The notes below the pieces were generated by a model. That model had not been told where the DNA came from. It saw only the letters and a program-made list of their open reading frames with translations, and did no database searches. The position numbers and the translations under genes were made by a program. Of a stretch of DNA of 64,000 nt, positions 25,852 through 34,039 are shown piece by piece. Source of the stretch: CAZFGK01 sp964518635 (GTDB lineage Bacteria > Zixibacteria > MSB-5A5 > GN15 > FEB-12); assembly GCA_964518635.1 (NCBI GenBank), contig CAZFGK010000016.1, forward strand, positions 15,288 through 79,287. The letters are read 5' to 3'. Position 1 is the stretch's first letter; each line of letters begins with the position of its first letter.

Positions 25852-26525
25852 TCAGTTCGGCCTGGGCAGTGTTCCAGAAGGATCTGCTTCTCGAATTACG
25901 TTCAAAAGTAGCGGTCAATACGGTGCTGCTTTTTGGAGTTGTCTCGCTGGTGGTAGTTTCATTTTCGATTGGTGCCGAGGATTTAACTCCGACGGTGCAG
26001 GCGTCGTTACTCTGGGTCGTTCTGTTATTCAGCGCGATCACTTCACTGTCACTGCTGTTTGTTCGTGAAGAGGACAGTGGGACGGCATTAATCTTACGAG
26101 TCGTGGCACCGGCGCAGTCGGTATTTCTAGGGAAATTCTGGCTTAATCTGCTTCTGTTTTTCATCCAGTTTCTGGTTCTTGTTCCGCTCTACCATGTTTT
26201 TCTCAAGCCGACGGTCGCATCGCTTCCGTTGTATCTGCTGATTCTTTTTCTTGGGCTGGGATGTATCACCATCGCGTGTACATTTGCGGCAGCCCTTGTC
26301 GCGCGGGCTGCGTCACGAGGGGCACTCTTTGGGGTGATGAGTCTGCCGATCATGATCGTCCCGCTCTGGTCACTCACCGGTGGCACCACAAGATTGTTCA
26401 ACAAGGAATTACCCGCCGCGGAGCTTTTCGCTGCATTGGCCCCCTACCTGCAGGTTTTGACTGCTTATCTGGTTGTGATGGTCACTCTCGCTTTCCTGTT
26501 GTTTCCTCACTTGTGGGATGACTAA
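25848..26525 (+). CDS. ccmB: Haem exporter membrane protein CcmB
   Basis: This 225-residue inner-membrane protein has about six hydrophobic segments. It has the typical CcmB opening FQKDLLLELRSKVAVNTVLLFGVVSLVVVSFSIG and the later FVREEDSGTALILRVVAPAQSVFLGKFWLNL. SLPIMIVPLWSLTGGT is near the end. It overlaps ccmA by four bases and the CcmD-like gene by eight. With CcmA it forms the ABC part of the cytochrome c haem-delivery machinery. CcmC would be expected next but is absent. Confidence 0.88.
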   Translation: MISSAWAVFQKDLLLELRSKVAVNTVLLFGVVSLVVVSFSIGAEDLTPTVQASLLWVVLLFSAITSLSLLFVREEDSGTALILRVVAPAQSVFLGKFWLNLLLFFIQFLVLVPLYHVFLKPTVASLPLYLLILFLGLGCITIACTFAAALVARAASRGALFGVMSLPIMIVPLWSLTGGTTRLFNKELPAAELFAALAPYLQVLTAYLVVMVTLAFLLFPHLWDD

Positions 26526-26643
26526 TTACGGTATGGATGGAAACTACATTGCTCTCGCGGTTACTCTTGTGGTCTGGATTGGGATCTTTTTCTATCTGCG
26601 TCGACTCGATAAACGACTGAAAGAGATCGAAAAACGTCGCTAG
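26518..26643 (+). CDS. ccmD: CcmD-like small membrane protein
   Basis: A 41-codon frame starts at ATG 26518, overlapping the ccmB stop; an alternative ATG is at 26533. It encodes one membrane helix (NYIALAVTLVVWIGIFFYL) followed by a strongly charged tail (RRLDKRLKEIEKRR). That is the form of CcmD, the tiny protein that helps release holo-CcmE from the CcmABC complex. The position directly after ccmB supports it. Small size makes homology weak on its own. Confidence 0.65.
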   Translation: MTNYGMDGNYIALAVTLVVWIGIFFYLRRLDKRLKEIEKRR

Positions 26644-26739
26644 TCTCGCGGCTACCGACGGTTAGTATCCTCCCTCATCCCGGATTCGTCAGCTGAAATA
26701 GGACTGAATCTCTCAGACACTGACGTCGATACTAGGGGT

Positions 26740-27609
26740 ATGTTCCCTCCTGTATTGTTACGTCCTCTAATCCATGTCACTCCAGTAAGCATTATTGCAT
26801 TTTTTCTTTCTGTACTCCCGCTGCTAAATCCTGCGAAGGCCGGTTCTGTCAGTTTTGATCCATCTGATGGAATATTGCTTGTTGATGTCGTCGTGAATGG
26901 TCATATCGAGGCACGCTTCGGGCTCGATAGTGGGGCGGATGATCTTTATATCGACTCTTCATTTGCAGCCGCGAACGACATATTTCCATCAAGCGGAAGT
27001 CGTCCGTTCTCTGTGACCGGAATCGGGACCAAAGTCATTGCCCGTTCGGTGACTTTGCGTTCAATTTCCGTTGCGGATGAAGGGCTCTATAATCTGAGTG
27101 GGGCAATCGTTGATCTTGCGGGGATTTCACAGCTTCCTCATGGAGAGCAACCAGACGGTCTAATCGGATTTCCTGCATTGAATGATTTCGTACTGACCGT
27201 CGATTATGCCAGCCATAAGGTCTCACTCGATCAATCTTGGCCTGATGATCTCACTGCCGATCCGATTGAAATTGAATTCACTCAAATGAATCATTGGATT
27301 TCGCTACGAGAAGAGGCAACCGAGAGTTGGTTTCTTCTCGACCTGTGCGCATCACATTCGTTGATTACTCAGGATGCGGTCGCTGAATTGCAGCTTCAGT
27401 TTTCAGGTGATAAAGTGCAGGTGGCCGATCTCACCCTCGCTGAGGGCTGGAATCTCGGACCGCTGAGTATGTGGTTGATGCCGACAGCAACTCTTTCAGC
27501 CCTTCGACCGAATGTCAAAGTTGGCGGCTTACTGGGTCAGAATGCACTCGACGGGCTGCGTATATCAATTGACTACGACCGCCGAATCATACGCATCGAG
27601 CGGCCGTAG
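26740..27609 (+). CDS. Retropepsin-like aspartic protease, exported
   Basis: This 289-residue protein has a signal peptide (SIIAFFLSVLPLLNPAKA) and two pepsin/retropepsin-like half-domains. The first has the catalytic aspartate in ARFGLDSGADDLYIDSSFA with the flap-like VTGIGTKVIARSV. The second has WFLLDLCASHSLITQ, where the expected D-S/T-G is altered to DLC. Ends in GGLLGQNALDGLRISIDYDRRIIRI, also typical of the aspartyl-protease fold. The first site looks intact and the second degenerate, so it may dimerise or have lost activity. It converges on the S9 peptidase gene with a 25-base gap. Confidence 0.7.
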   Translation: MFPPVLLRPLIHVTPVSIIAFFLSVLPLLNPAKAGSVSFDPSDGILLVDVVVNGHIEARFGLDSGADDLYIDSSFAAANDIFPSSGSRPFSVTGIGTKVIARSVTLRSISVADEGLYNLSGAIVDLAGISQLPHGEQPDGLIGFPALNDFVLTVDYASHKVSLDQSWPDDLTADPIEIEFTQMNHWISLREEATESWFLLDLCASHSLITQDAVAELQLQFSGDKVQVADLTLAEGWNLGPLSMWLMPTATLSALRPNVKVGGLLGQNALDGLRISIDYDRRIIRIERP

Positions 27610-27634
27610 TCATACTTTCAGAACTGCTTCTTCT

Positions 27635-29770
27635 CTATCGTCCTCGCTTGCGGAGATATCTTCGAAACCACTTTTCGATCCACTCCAGTCGCGCGATTCT
27701 TCGATCCGGGCGACCGTGACGAGAAAGTCCATGTGGCTCGTCAGGAAAACGAACCATCTCGACCGTCTTCTTCATCAGCTTGAGTGTCACAAACAGTTGT
27801 TCTGCCTGCTCAATCGGACAGCGTAAGTCCTGCTCGTTATGCAGTATCAGGAGTGGTGTCTTGATCTTTTTTGCATGAGAGAGCGGGGAGCGATGCTGGT
27901 ATTTTTCCGGTTCGGTCCAGGGCAGACCCGAGAACTCCTCTTTCAGCGAGAAGCCAATATCAGAAGAGCCGGTCATTGATCTGAGATCAACGACTGAGCG
28001 CATCGTCACCGCTGCGGCGAAACGATTCGTCTGGGCAACAATCCAGTTAGTCATGAAGCCGCCATACGAGCCACCACCAACGCCGATCCGTTTCGGATTG
28101 ATCCATGACTGTTTTGCCAGCCAGTCGGTCGCAGTCATCAGATCCTTGTAATCGATATCTCCCCATTCACCGGCATTCGCTTCGGCCCAGAGTTCCCCTT
28201 TACCGGTGCCGCCTCGCGGATTGGTATAGAGAACGACGAATCCTTTGCCCGCAAGAAATTGCATTTCATGCATCATCGAATAGCCATACTGGACTCGCGG
28301 TCCGCCATGAATCATGAGAATCGACGGGTAGCGCTTTTTCGGGGAGAAATCCGGCGGCAGGGCACACCAGCCATGAATTTCGATTCCTTCTTTCGTCCCA
28401 ATCCGAACATCCCGATATTTTGCAAGGCGACGTTCTTTACGGAGTCGTTCATTCAGATTCGTTATCTGGCTTGCCTTCTTGTCAGCGCGATATGCAGTGG
28501 AAGCGATCCAGATATCGCCCGGGGAATCGAGTGTGGCACTAATAACTGCACAGCTTTTTCCGGCTCGATCTATCGCCATTCCTTTGACATGGCAGTCGCC
28601 GCCAAAGATACGAGTCGGCTTTCCGCCTCGAGAGGGAACCGAAAAGAGATTGGTTGTGCCGTCATCACCACTGACAAAGAAAATCTGACGGCCGTCTGAG
28701 GACCATTCAAGAAACTCAGAATGCTCAGCAGGGAGATCGCAGATAGTGTCATCAATGCAATTACGGTCGAATTTTGCGGTCAGATCACGTCCGCCACGAT
28801 TCCCCTGAACGTCGACCGACCAGACATGAACATTGGTCACCCCCCATGCCTCTTGTGGTTTGTCATGCCCGAGAAAGGCAATACGTTTTCCATCTGGTGA
28901 AAAACGAGGAAGGAACTTCGCCCCATCCGAAAGTGCGAGAAGTCGTTCTTTTTTTGCAGGACGACCGGCATTTTTCCGGGTGGAACGTGTGGAGAGTGGC
29001 ATGACATAAAGCCCGGTCTTCCACCACTCAGCCTCCGCTTCCTTCGAGCGATTCGACAGATAGCAGATCATTGATCCGTCACGCGAAAGGTCAGGATCAG
29101 TATGATCAAATGCACCACTCGTGATCTGGGTGAGTTCTGCACTCTCAAGATCAAGGGTGTAAACTTGATAGTTATCTTTCGGCAGGAAACCGTAGCCATC
29201 ATACTTGTAGGAGAGCTTCGTAATATGCCGGTACGCTGGGGATCTTTCTTTCAGTTTCTTGTCTGTAATGAAATGGCTGTCCTGATAGCGCATGGCAAAG
29301 AGAAGCCCTGATTCATCCGGCAGCCACCTGAGCGCACTCAGATCGGCATCATAGTCGCCGATCTTTTTCTCATTCCCACCTGCGATAGAAATGACATAGA
29401 GCCCCTGTTTCTTCTCGATGCTGGATAAGTACGCGAGATACTTTCCGGATGGAGAAAAACTGAGTGAGTAGTCGTTTCGCTTTCCGGATGTGAATGTTCG
29501 CGTCTGTTTGGTGTCACGGTCAAACACCTGTATCTCGGTGTAGTAGGCGACATCATCTTTGTCCATATGTTCAACGGTCCATGCGGTGAATCGTCCATCC
29601 GGTGATATCACCACCGAACGGGGAATGCGTAGCAGATAGAGATCATCTGCCTGCACGGGAAGTGGAGTCACACGTGGTCGTCCGGCTCTGCGAACGCTCA
29701 CTTTTGCATTTCTTGAGTTCTTACGAGGGGTTTTCAATCCTGATCCTGATCGTCGTTTTGTTTGTACCAT
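27635..29770 (-). CDS. S9 family prolyl oligopeptidase/acylaminoacyl-peptidase
   Basis: This 711-residue minus-strand enzyme has an N-terminal beta-propeller of WD40/TolB-like repeats (for example SPSGKYLAYLSS, SRDGSMICYLSNRS, SPDGKRIAFLGHD) covering roughly residues 40-440. A C-terminal alpha/beta hydrolase follows. The catalytic serine is in GVGGGSYGGFMTNW (about residue 568), the aspartate in HNEQDLRCPIEQAEQ (about 647) and the histidine in DEPHGLSRHG (about 678). It would cleave short peptides after proline or acylated residues. No signal peptide is evident, and the N-terminus is rich in lysine and arginine, so a cytoplasmic location is likely. Confidence 0.93.
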   Translation of the reverse strand: MVQTKRRSGSGLKTPRKNSRNAKVSVRRAGRPRVTPLPVQADDLYLLRIPRSVVISPDGRFTAWTVEHMDKDDVAYYTEIQVFDRDTKQTRTFTSGKRNDYSLSFSPSGKYLAYLSSIEKKQGLYVISIAGGNEKKIGDYDADLSALRWLPDESGLLFAMRYQDSHFITDKKLKERSPAYRHITKLSYKYDGYGFLPKDNYQVYTLDLESAELTQITSGAFDHTDPDLSRDGSMICYLSNRSKEAEAEWWKTGLYVMPLSTRSTRKNAGRPAKKERLLALSDGAKFLPRFSPDGKRIAFLGHDKPQEAWGVTNVHVWSVDVQGNRGGRDLTAKFDRNCIDDTICDLPAEHSEFLEWSSDGRQIFFVSGDDGTTNLFSVPSRGGKPTRIFGGDCHVKGMAIDRAGKSCAVISATLDSPGDIWIASTAYRADKKASQITNLNERLRKERRLAKYRDVRIGTKEGIEIHGWCALPPDFSPKKRYPSILMIHGGPRVQYGYSMMHEMQFLAGKGFVVLYTNPRGGTGKGELWAEANAGEWGDIDYKDLMTATDWLAKQSWINPKRIGVGGGSYGGFMTNWIVAQTNRFAAAVTMRSVVDLRSMTGSSDIGFSLKEEFSGLPWTEPEKYQHRSPLSHAKKIKTPLLILHNEQDLRCPIEQAEQLFVTLKLMKKTVEMVRFPDEPHGLSRHGRPDRRIARLEWIEKWFRRYLRKRGR

Positions 29771-30017
29771 GCAGCAATGCTAGCAGGTCGGCAAAAACTC
29801 TACAAGCCCTTTCTCGCGTAAGGTGTTGTCCCGCCACACGTAAGGAGTTGTCAAAAACACTTTGCAGGGAGAAAAGAGGGATATATCTTGCGCGCCCGTT
29901 GTATTCCTTGTTGGCTACCTTCCCGTTCGGGAAATAAGCCGCGCTCCTGGAGCGCAAAAGGATACAACACGCACTCATGTCAAAAATGTAATTGAGAAAT
30001 ACAAGGAGAGTTAGTTC

Positions 30018-32309
30018 GTGGAAACGATGGCGCTCATTGAGCGAATCAAAAAGTATGACGGAAAGCTTCCCAAAGCGAAACCGAATCAGCCCCTTCCGGA
30101 ATACTCCGGTAAAACCCCGGCTGAGTTAAAGCAGATGATGAAGATCATGCTCACCGCCCGGCGTGTTGAACGTGAAGAAAAACTGCTTCTTCGTAAAGGA
30201 TACAATCGCTTTTTCATCGGATGCGGCGGCAAAGAGATGATGGATGTCGTCCTCGCGTCGCATACCACCGTGAAAGATCCATTTCACGGCTACTATCGTA
30301 ACAAAGCATTCGATCTGTATCGTGGCACGACCATCAAAGACAAAATGCTCGAAGCGATTGGTGACACGAAATCCAAGAACGGCGGGATGCAGATTCCGCA
30401 ACATCCGGCCTATCCGGAGCTTGGGATTATCCCGCAGTCATCTCCGACGGGCGGGAATGTCATGGAAGCTGCCGGTCTTGCCGAAGCCCTCATGCATCCT
30501 TCTCCGGTATCAAAGCTCTCGCAGTTTCCCGGTGGTGCCTATCCGAAAGATGCGGTCTCCATTGCCTGTATTGGTGATGGCTCTACCTCCGAAGTCGAGT
30601 TCGCCCGTGCGGTTTTCTATTCGACCTTTTACAAGACTCGCATGATCTGGGCGATCTATAACTGTGGTTGGGCAATCTCGGTAAATGTGCACGAACAGTA
30701 TCCCGACGGTGATCCGACCGTTCAATGTACCGGACTTGAAAAGTATGGTCTGAAGATCATGCACTTCGATGGTACCGACATCAAAGAAGCACTGAAAAAA
30801 GTCAAAGAAGCATTCGATTATACCCAGGCCGGAAACGGTCCGGTACTCATGAATGTGAAAACAACCCGTGAGGGTTCGCATTCTGGTTCGGATGATCAGT
30901 CATTCTATATGGATCCGGTTGAAGTCGACTGGCACACCTACAATGACGCGGTTCTCAAGACCTGTAATACGTTCATTGAAGATGGGATCATGACGCCGAA
31001 AGATATTTCGGATATGTGGGATTCCATCGACGCTGAGATCAATGAAGTGTCAGCCAAGACTGTTGCGGAGTTCTCACCAAAGACCACTGAATTCGTGCTC
31101 AAGCATGTACTGACGTACGATTTCGAAGAGGTGAAGAAGACATGGAAGGCGTATCGCGATCTTTCCAAAGTCGACCGCGCTGCCAAGTACAAAGAATTCC
31201 ATGAGAAGGGATACTTTGCTACTCCGGCCATACCGGAAGAAGCAGGTCCGATGACCATGCGCTTCGCACTGAACTACACCCTTTTTGATCTGTTCATGCT
31301 CACTGAAGATGTCATCATGTTCGGTGAAGATGTCGCCGATTTCTCCGGCCACATGGCGCACGAGAAAGAGAAGCAGAAAGGGATGAAAGGAAAAGGGGGA
31401 GTCTTCCTCGTTTCCAAACATCTTCAGATGGCCTTCGGGAATCATCGCTGTTTCAATACCCCGCTTGACGAAGCCGGTATTCTTGGTCGCGCCGCCGGAC
31501 ACGTCTTTCAGGGACGTCGTCCGCTGCCGGAGATTCAGTTCCTTGATTACATCAACCCAGCCTATCAACTGCTGAAAGACCGTATCGCGACCTGTTATCA
31601 GCGTTCCGGCGGACATTTCAAGATGCCGATGGTGATCCGTTGTACCTTTGGTGGATTCAAGCAGGGGGCTGGGGCTTTCTGGCATTCCGAATCAAACATG
31701 GGGACCTTCCTGAACATGCCGGGGATCCTGATCGCGACGCCTTCAAATGCTCATGATGCTGCTGGTTTGCTCAAAACCGCCTGGGCAACTGATGATCCAG
31801 TTCTCTTTTGCGAATCGGTCGCGCTCTACAATCGTCGTGATTGGGAAGGACTCCCGATTGAAGCAGAGATGCCCGGTATCGATGAACTGATTCCATTCGG
31901 TGTCGCCAAAGTCTATCATCCGGAAGCAACCGACGTCGGGATTATTACCTACGGTGCAACGGTGCAAATGAGCCGGAAGGCGGCAGAGATTCTCCGTGAA
32001 AAGGGAATCAACGTCCGCGTCATCGATCTGCGTACTCTTCGCCCAATTGACGAAGAGGAGATCGTTCGGACTGCTAAGGAGTGCGGCAAAGTGCTCGTGG
32101 TGACCGAAGATCGCTTCCCGGGTGGATCGGCTGCAACGATTTCGGCAATCATCACCCGCGGCGAAGGGCTGTTCGCTCTTGAAGCCCCGGTGCAGTTGCT
32201 GACAGCAATTGATGCCCGTGTTGCGTATGGTATGGATGGAGATGCTGCCTGCTTGCCGTCAATCGACAAGATTGTCGCCGAAGTGGAAGCTCTTCACCAG
32301 AACTTCTAG
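30018..32309 (+). CDS. 2-oxo acid dehydrogenase E1, fused alpha and beta subunits
   Basis: This 763-residue thiamine-diphosphate enzyme decarboxylates a 2-oxo acid (pyruvate or branched-chain) and passes the acyl group to an E2. The start is GTG 30018 with AAGGAGAG seven bases upstream. The alpha part (about residues 1-390) shows the TPP motif GDGSTSEVEF...YNCGWAISVN, with NC where NN is usual. The beta part (about 410-763) shows MFGEDVADFSGH, FNTPLDEAGILGRAAGHVFQGRRPLPEIQF and GAFWHSESNMGTFLNMPGI, with C-terminal VRVIDLRTLRPIDEEEI. The two subunits are usually separate genes. No E2 or E3 gene is in the window, so the substrate is not fixed. Confidence 0.9.
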   Translation: METMALIERIKKYDGKLPKAKPNQPLPEYSGKTPAELKQMMKIMLTARRVEREEKLLLRKGYNRFFIGCGGKEMMDVVLASHTTVKDPFHGYYRNKAFDLYRGTTIKDKMLEAIGDTKSKNGGMQIPQHPAYPELGIIPQSSPTGGNVMEAAGLAEALMHPSPVSKLSQFPGGAYPKDAVSIACIGDGSTSEVEFARAVFYSTFYKTRMIWAIYNCGWAISVNVHEQYPDGDPTVQCTGLEKYGLKIMHFDGTDIKEALKKVKEAFDYTQAGNGPVLMNVKTTREGSHSGSDDQSFYMDPVEVDWHTYNDAVLKTCNTFIEDGIMTPKDISDMWDSIDAEINEVSAKTVAEFSPKTTEFVLKHVLTYDFEEVKKTWKAYRDLSKVDRAAKYKEFHEKGYFATPAIPEEAGPMTMRFALNYTLFDLFMLTEDVIMFGEDVADFSGHMAHEKEKQKGMKGKGGVFLVSKHLQMAFGNHRCFNTPLDEAGILGRAAGHVFQGRRPLPEIQFLDYINPAYQLLKDRIATCYQRSGGHFKMPMVIRCTFGGFKQGAGAFWHSESNMGTFLNMPGILIATPSNAHDAAGLLKTAWATDDPVLFCESVALYNRRDWEGLPIEAEMPGIDELIPFGVAKVYHPEATDVGIITYGATVQMSRKAAEILREKGINVRVIDLRTLRPIDEEEIVRTAKECGKVLVVTEDRFPGGSAATISAIITRGEGLFALEAPVQLLTAIDARVAYGMDGDAACLPSIDKIVAEVEALHQNF

Positions 32310-32336
32310 ACTTCGAAGATTAATGAAGAACACACC

Positions 32337-32372
32337 AACGGCCGTGGCATTCACCGCGGCCGTTGCTTTTTC
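32337..32372 (+). terminator. Terminator after the E1 gene
   Basis: A 12-position stem with one wobble (CAACGGCCGTGG with CCGCGGCCGTTG, 32337-32348 and 32355-32366) closes a CATTCA loop and is followed by CTTTTTC. Confidence 0.85.
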
Positions 32373-32410
32373 AAATTGCATCAATGAACTGTCTCGTTCG
32401 TAGAACCATC

Positions 32411-33553
32411 ATGTACGCTGGCTTTTCTGGTCGGATTCTGAACTCTCTCGCTCTGGGGTTTCTCCTGCTTACTCCATTGGCAGCTCAGGAGCCGGTGCAA
32501 CCGATCCCAGGTGACACTCCGGGAGTGATTCGTACGTGGCAGGGGTACAATCCGATGCGTCTCACTCAGCCGAATTTCCCGGTCGAAAATCGGTCTATGC
32601 TTCAATATTTCTCAGACTCAGCGAGACATCTGCTTGTCGAAGTTGGCCCAGATGGGAAAGTAATAGCTGCCACTGCAATTGATTCAGTCCCAGTTGCTAC
32701 CTCTCAGTGGATGGGCATCTGCACACCATTGCAATTTGATCTTCTAGGGGAGTCATCAGGTGACAATCAACGTCGAATCGTCGTCATTCGAATCACGCTG
32801 GATGAAACTGGCCGAAATCTTCGAGTACGTGCACCGCAAACGAAGGGGCGTCCGCTTGAGTATCGATTGCTATCAGCCACTCTTGAAAAGGCAGGAATCG
32901 AAATCCCCAAACTCCGTTCATTTCCATCATTCTATCCGGTTCACCACTCACCTGATTCGATGTTGTTGCCGCCGGTGGTCTTGTTGAAAATCGAGACTGA
33001 TGCATTAGGGAAGGTTCTCTCATCTGAAGTTTTCTCCTCGACGGTGCCGGGAATCTCACCACAAATTGAGGCGGCTGGACTACGCGCAGGAGTTACGAGT
33101 CCAGCGAACGGAAACGGACAGACGAAAATCGCATATCTTCTTGTCAATCTACTCTCGTCGGGTGTTTCTCCTCTTCCGGCTCTCAAAGATTCAAACGTCA
33201 ACGAATGGTTTGGTTTTCCGCGAGTAGTTGCTCTGCCAGACCGTCCTGATAGCACCGAACTCCTTTGTCCACCGATCCCCAGAACCGATCTTCGCAAGCT
33301 CCAATGGGTTGAATGTGCCGGAGTCACCTACCCAGTCGCGGCGAAAGTGGCAATCAGCAAGGAAGGGGTGACCCGGGTATTTATCGATATGAAAATCAAA
33401 AGGGAGTTGCGTTCCAAAATGGATAAGCGGCTCCATGAGATTCGATTCTTTCCGGCAATACTGGCGAATGGGGAGCCGATTGACTGGCGTGGGAGTATAC
33501 GTCTTGAATTTTCCGAAGAGGGGAGACTCCGGGTCATTCCGGATTGGCTTTAA
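32411..33553 (+). CDS. Exported protein with diverged TonB-C-like repeats
   Basis: From ATG 32411 the 380-residue product has a signal peptide (ILNSLALGFLLLTPLAAQ). I see three diverged copies of a TonB C-terminal-like unit, about residues 60-130, 185-260 and 295-375. Each has a strand pair around G-K-V (LLVEVGPDGKVIAATAID; LLKIETDALGKVLSSEVF; AAKVAISKEGVTRVFID). The last copy ends RFFPAILANGEPIDWRGSIRLEF, which parallels KPGMRDGKPIRMWVAYKVTF in the gene at 41942. No transmembrane anchor beyond the signal is seen. It lies upstream of the ExbB/ExbD/TonB cluster. Function is unknown; the family call is an inference from this pattern. Confidence 0.5.
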   Translation: MYAGFSGRILNSLALGFLLLTPLAAQEPVQPIPGDTPGVIRTWQGYNPMRLTQPNFPVENRSMLQYFSDSARHLLVEVGPDGKVIAATAIDSVPVATSQWMGICTPLQFDLLGESSGDNQRRIVVIRITLDETGRNLRVRAPQTKGRPLEYRLLSATLEKAGIEIPKLRSFPSFYPVHHSPDSMLLPPVVLLKIETDALGKVLSSEVFSSTVPGISPQIEAAGLRAGVTSPANGNGQTKIAYLLVNLLSSGVSPLPALKDSNVNEWFGFPRVVALPDRPDSTELLCPPIPRTDLRKLQWVECAGVTYPVAAKVAISKEGVTRVFIDMKIKRELRSKMDKRLHEIRFFPAILANGEPIDWRGSIRLEFSEEGRLRVIPDWL

Positions 33554-34039
33554 ATCGCAATCACTGCGATGGCTGGGTCGAAATTCGCCTTTTTCCATAG
33601 AAACAGCTACTCTGGGGCGAAAGGGGAGGGAACGCCACCTTTCAAATGAGAATTGATAGGAAGAATTGCTCCCACTTTACAGGCGGGAAGATAATGACTG
33701 CTTTTGGTGTACAAGATGGGCAGAGACACCGCTTGCCAAAGCGGGTTCAAACACGACTAACGGAGAGTGTCCCTGTTGGGGCAATCAGGCCGGGAATCGT
33801 GCCACGAACTGAAAGGAGCTCCGATGCGCAGTTCTTTTTCGACTGTCCAGATTTCCCCCGTCGGTTCGGGCAATACGCGGGTAACCATTTACCAGACAAA
33901 GGATGAAATGAGACCGTTCAGACAAAACAGTTCCGGGAAGATGTCAGCGAGGGACTTGACAGGGGACGTCCAAAACCTACTTTGTGGGTCTTTGGCGAAA
34001 ACGGAGAAGGAACCTCATGCAGTGCGAAGCTGCTTTTCA
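33554..34039 (+). other. Leader region before the TPR/exbB operon
   Basis: No convincing gene occupies these bases. The frame of the TPR gene stays open through it from 33767, and ATG 33824 has a strong AAGGAG seven bases upstream. Yet a good promoter lies inside this stretch at 33956-33983 and the signal peptide of the TPR protein begins only at 34040. Either the protein has a 72-residue N-terminal extension ahead of its hydrophobic segment, or 33824-34016 encodes nothing or a separate leader. No riboswitch class was recognised. Confidence 0.35.
33956..33983 (+). promoter_or_regulatory. Sigma70-type promoter for the TPR-exbBD-tonB operon
   Basis: A consensus TTGACA (33956-33961), 16-base spacer and TACTTT (33978-33983) would start transcription near 33990, just upstream of the GAGAAGGA ribosome-binding site at about 34003-34010. 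Confidence 0.5.

Noticed and set aside
29815..29850. Direct repeat CGTAAGG(T/A)GTTGTC before the E1 gene
   Set aside because: Two short copies without further context; too little to call an operator.
33767..34039. Full-length TPR frame from the earliest start
   Set aside because: The signal peptide appears only at 34040, and a promoter lies in between; kept as an alternative in the evidence rather than as the call.
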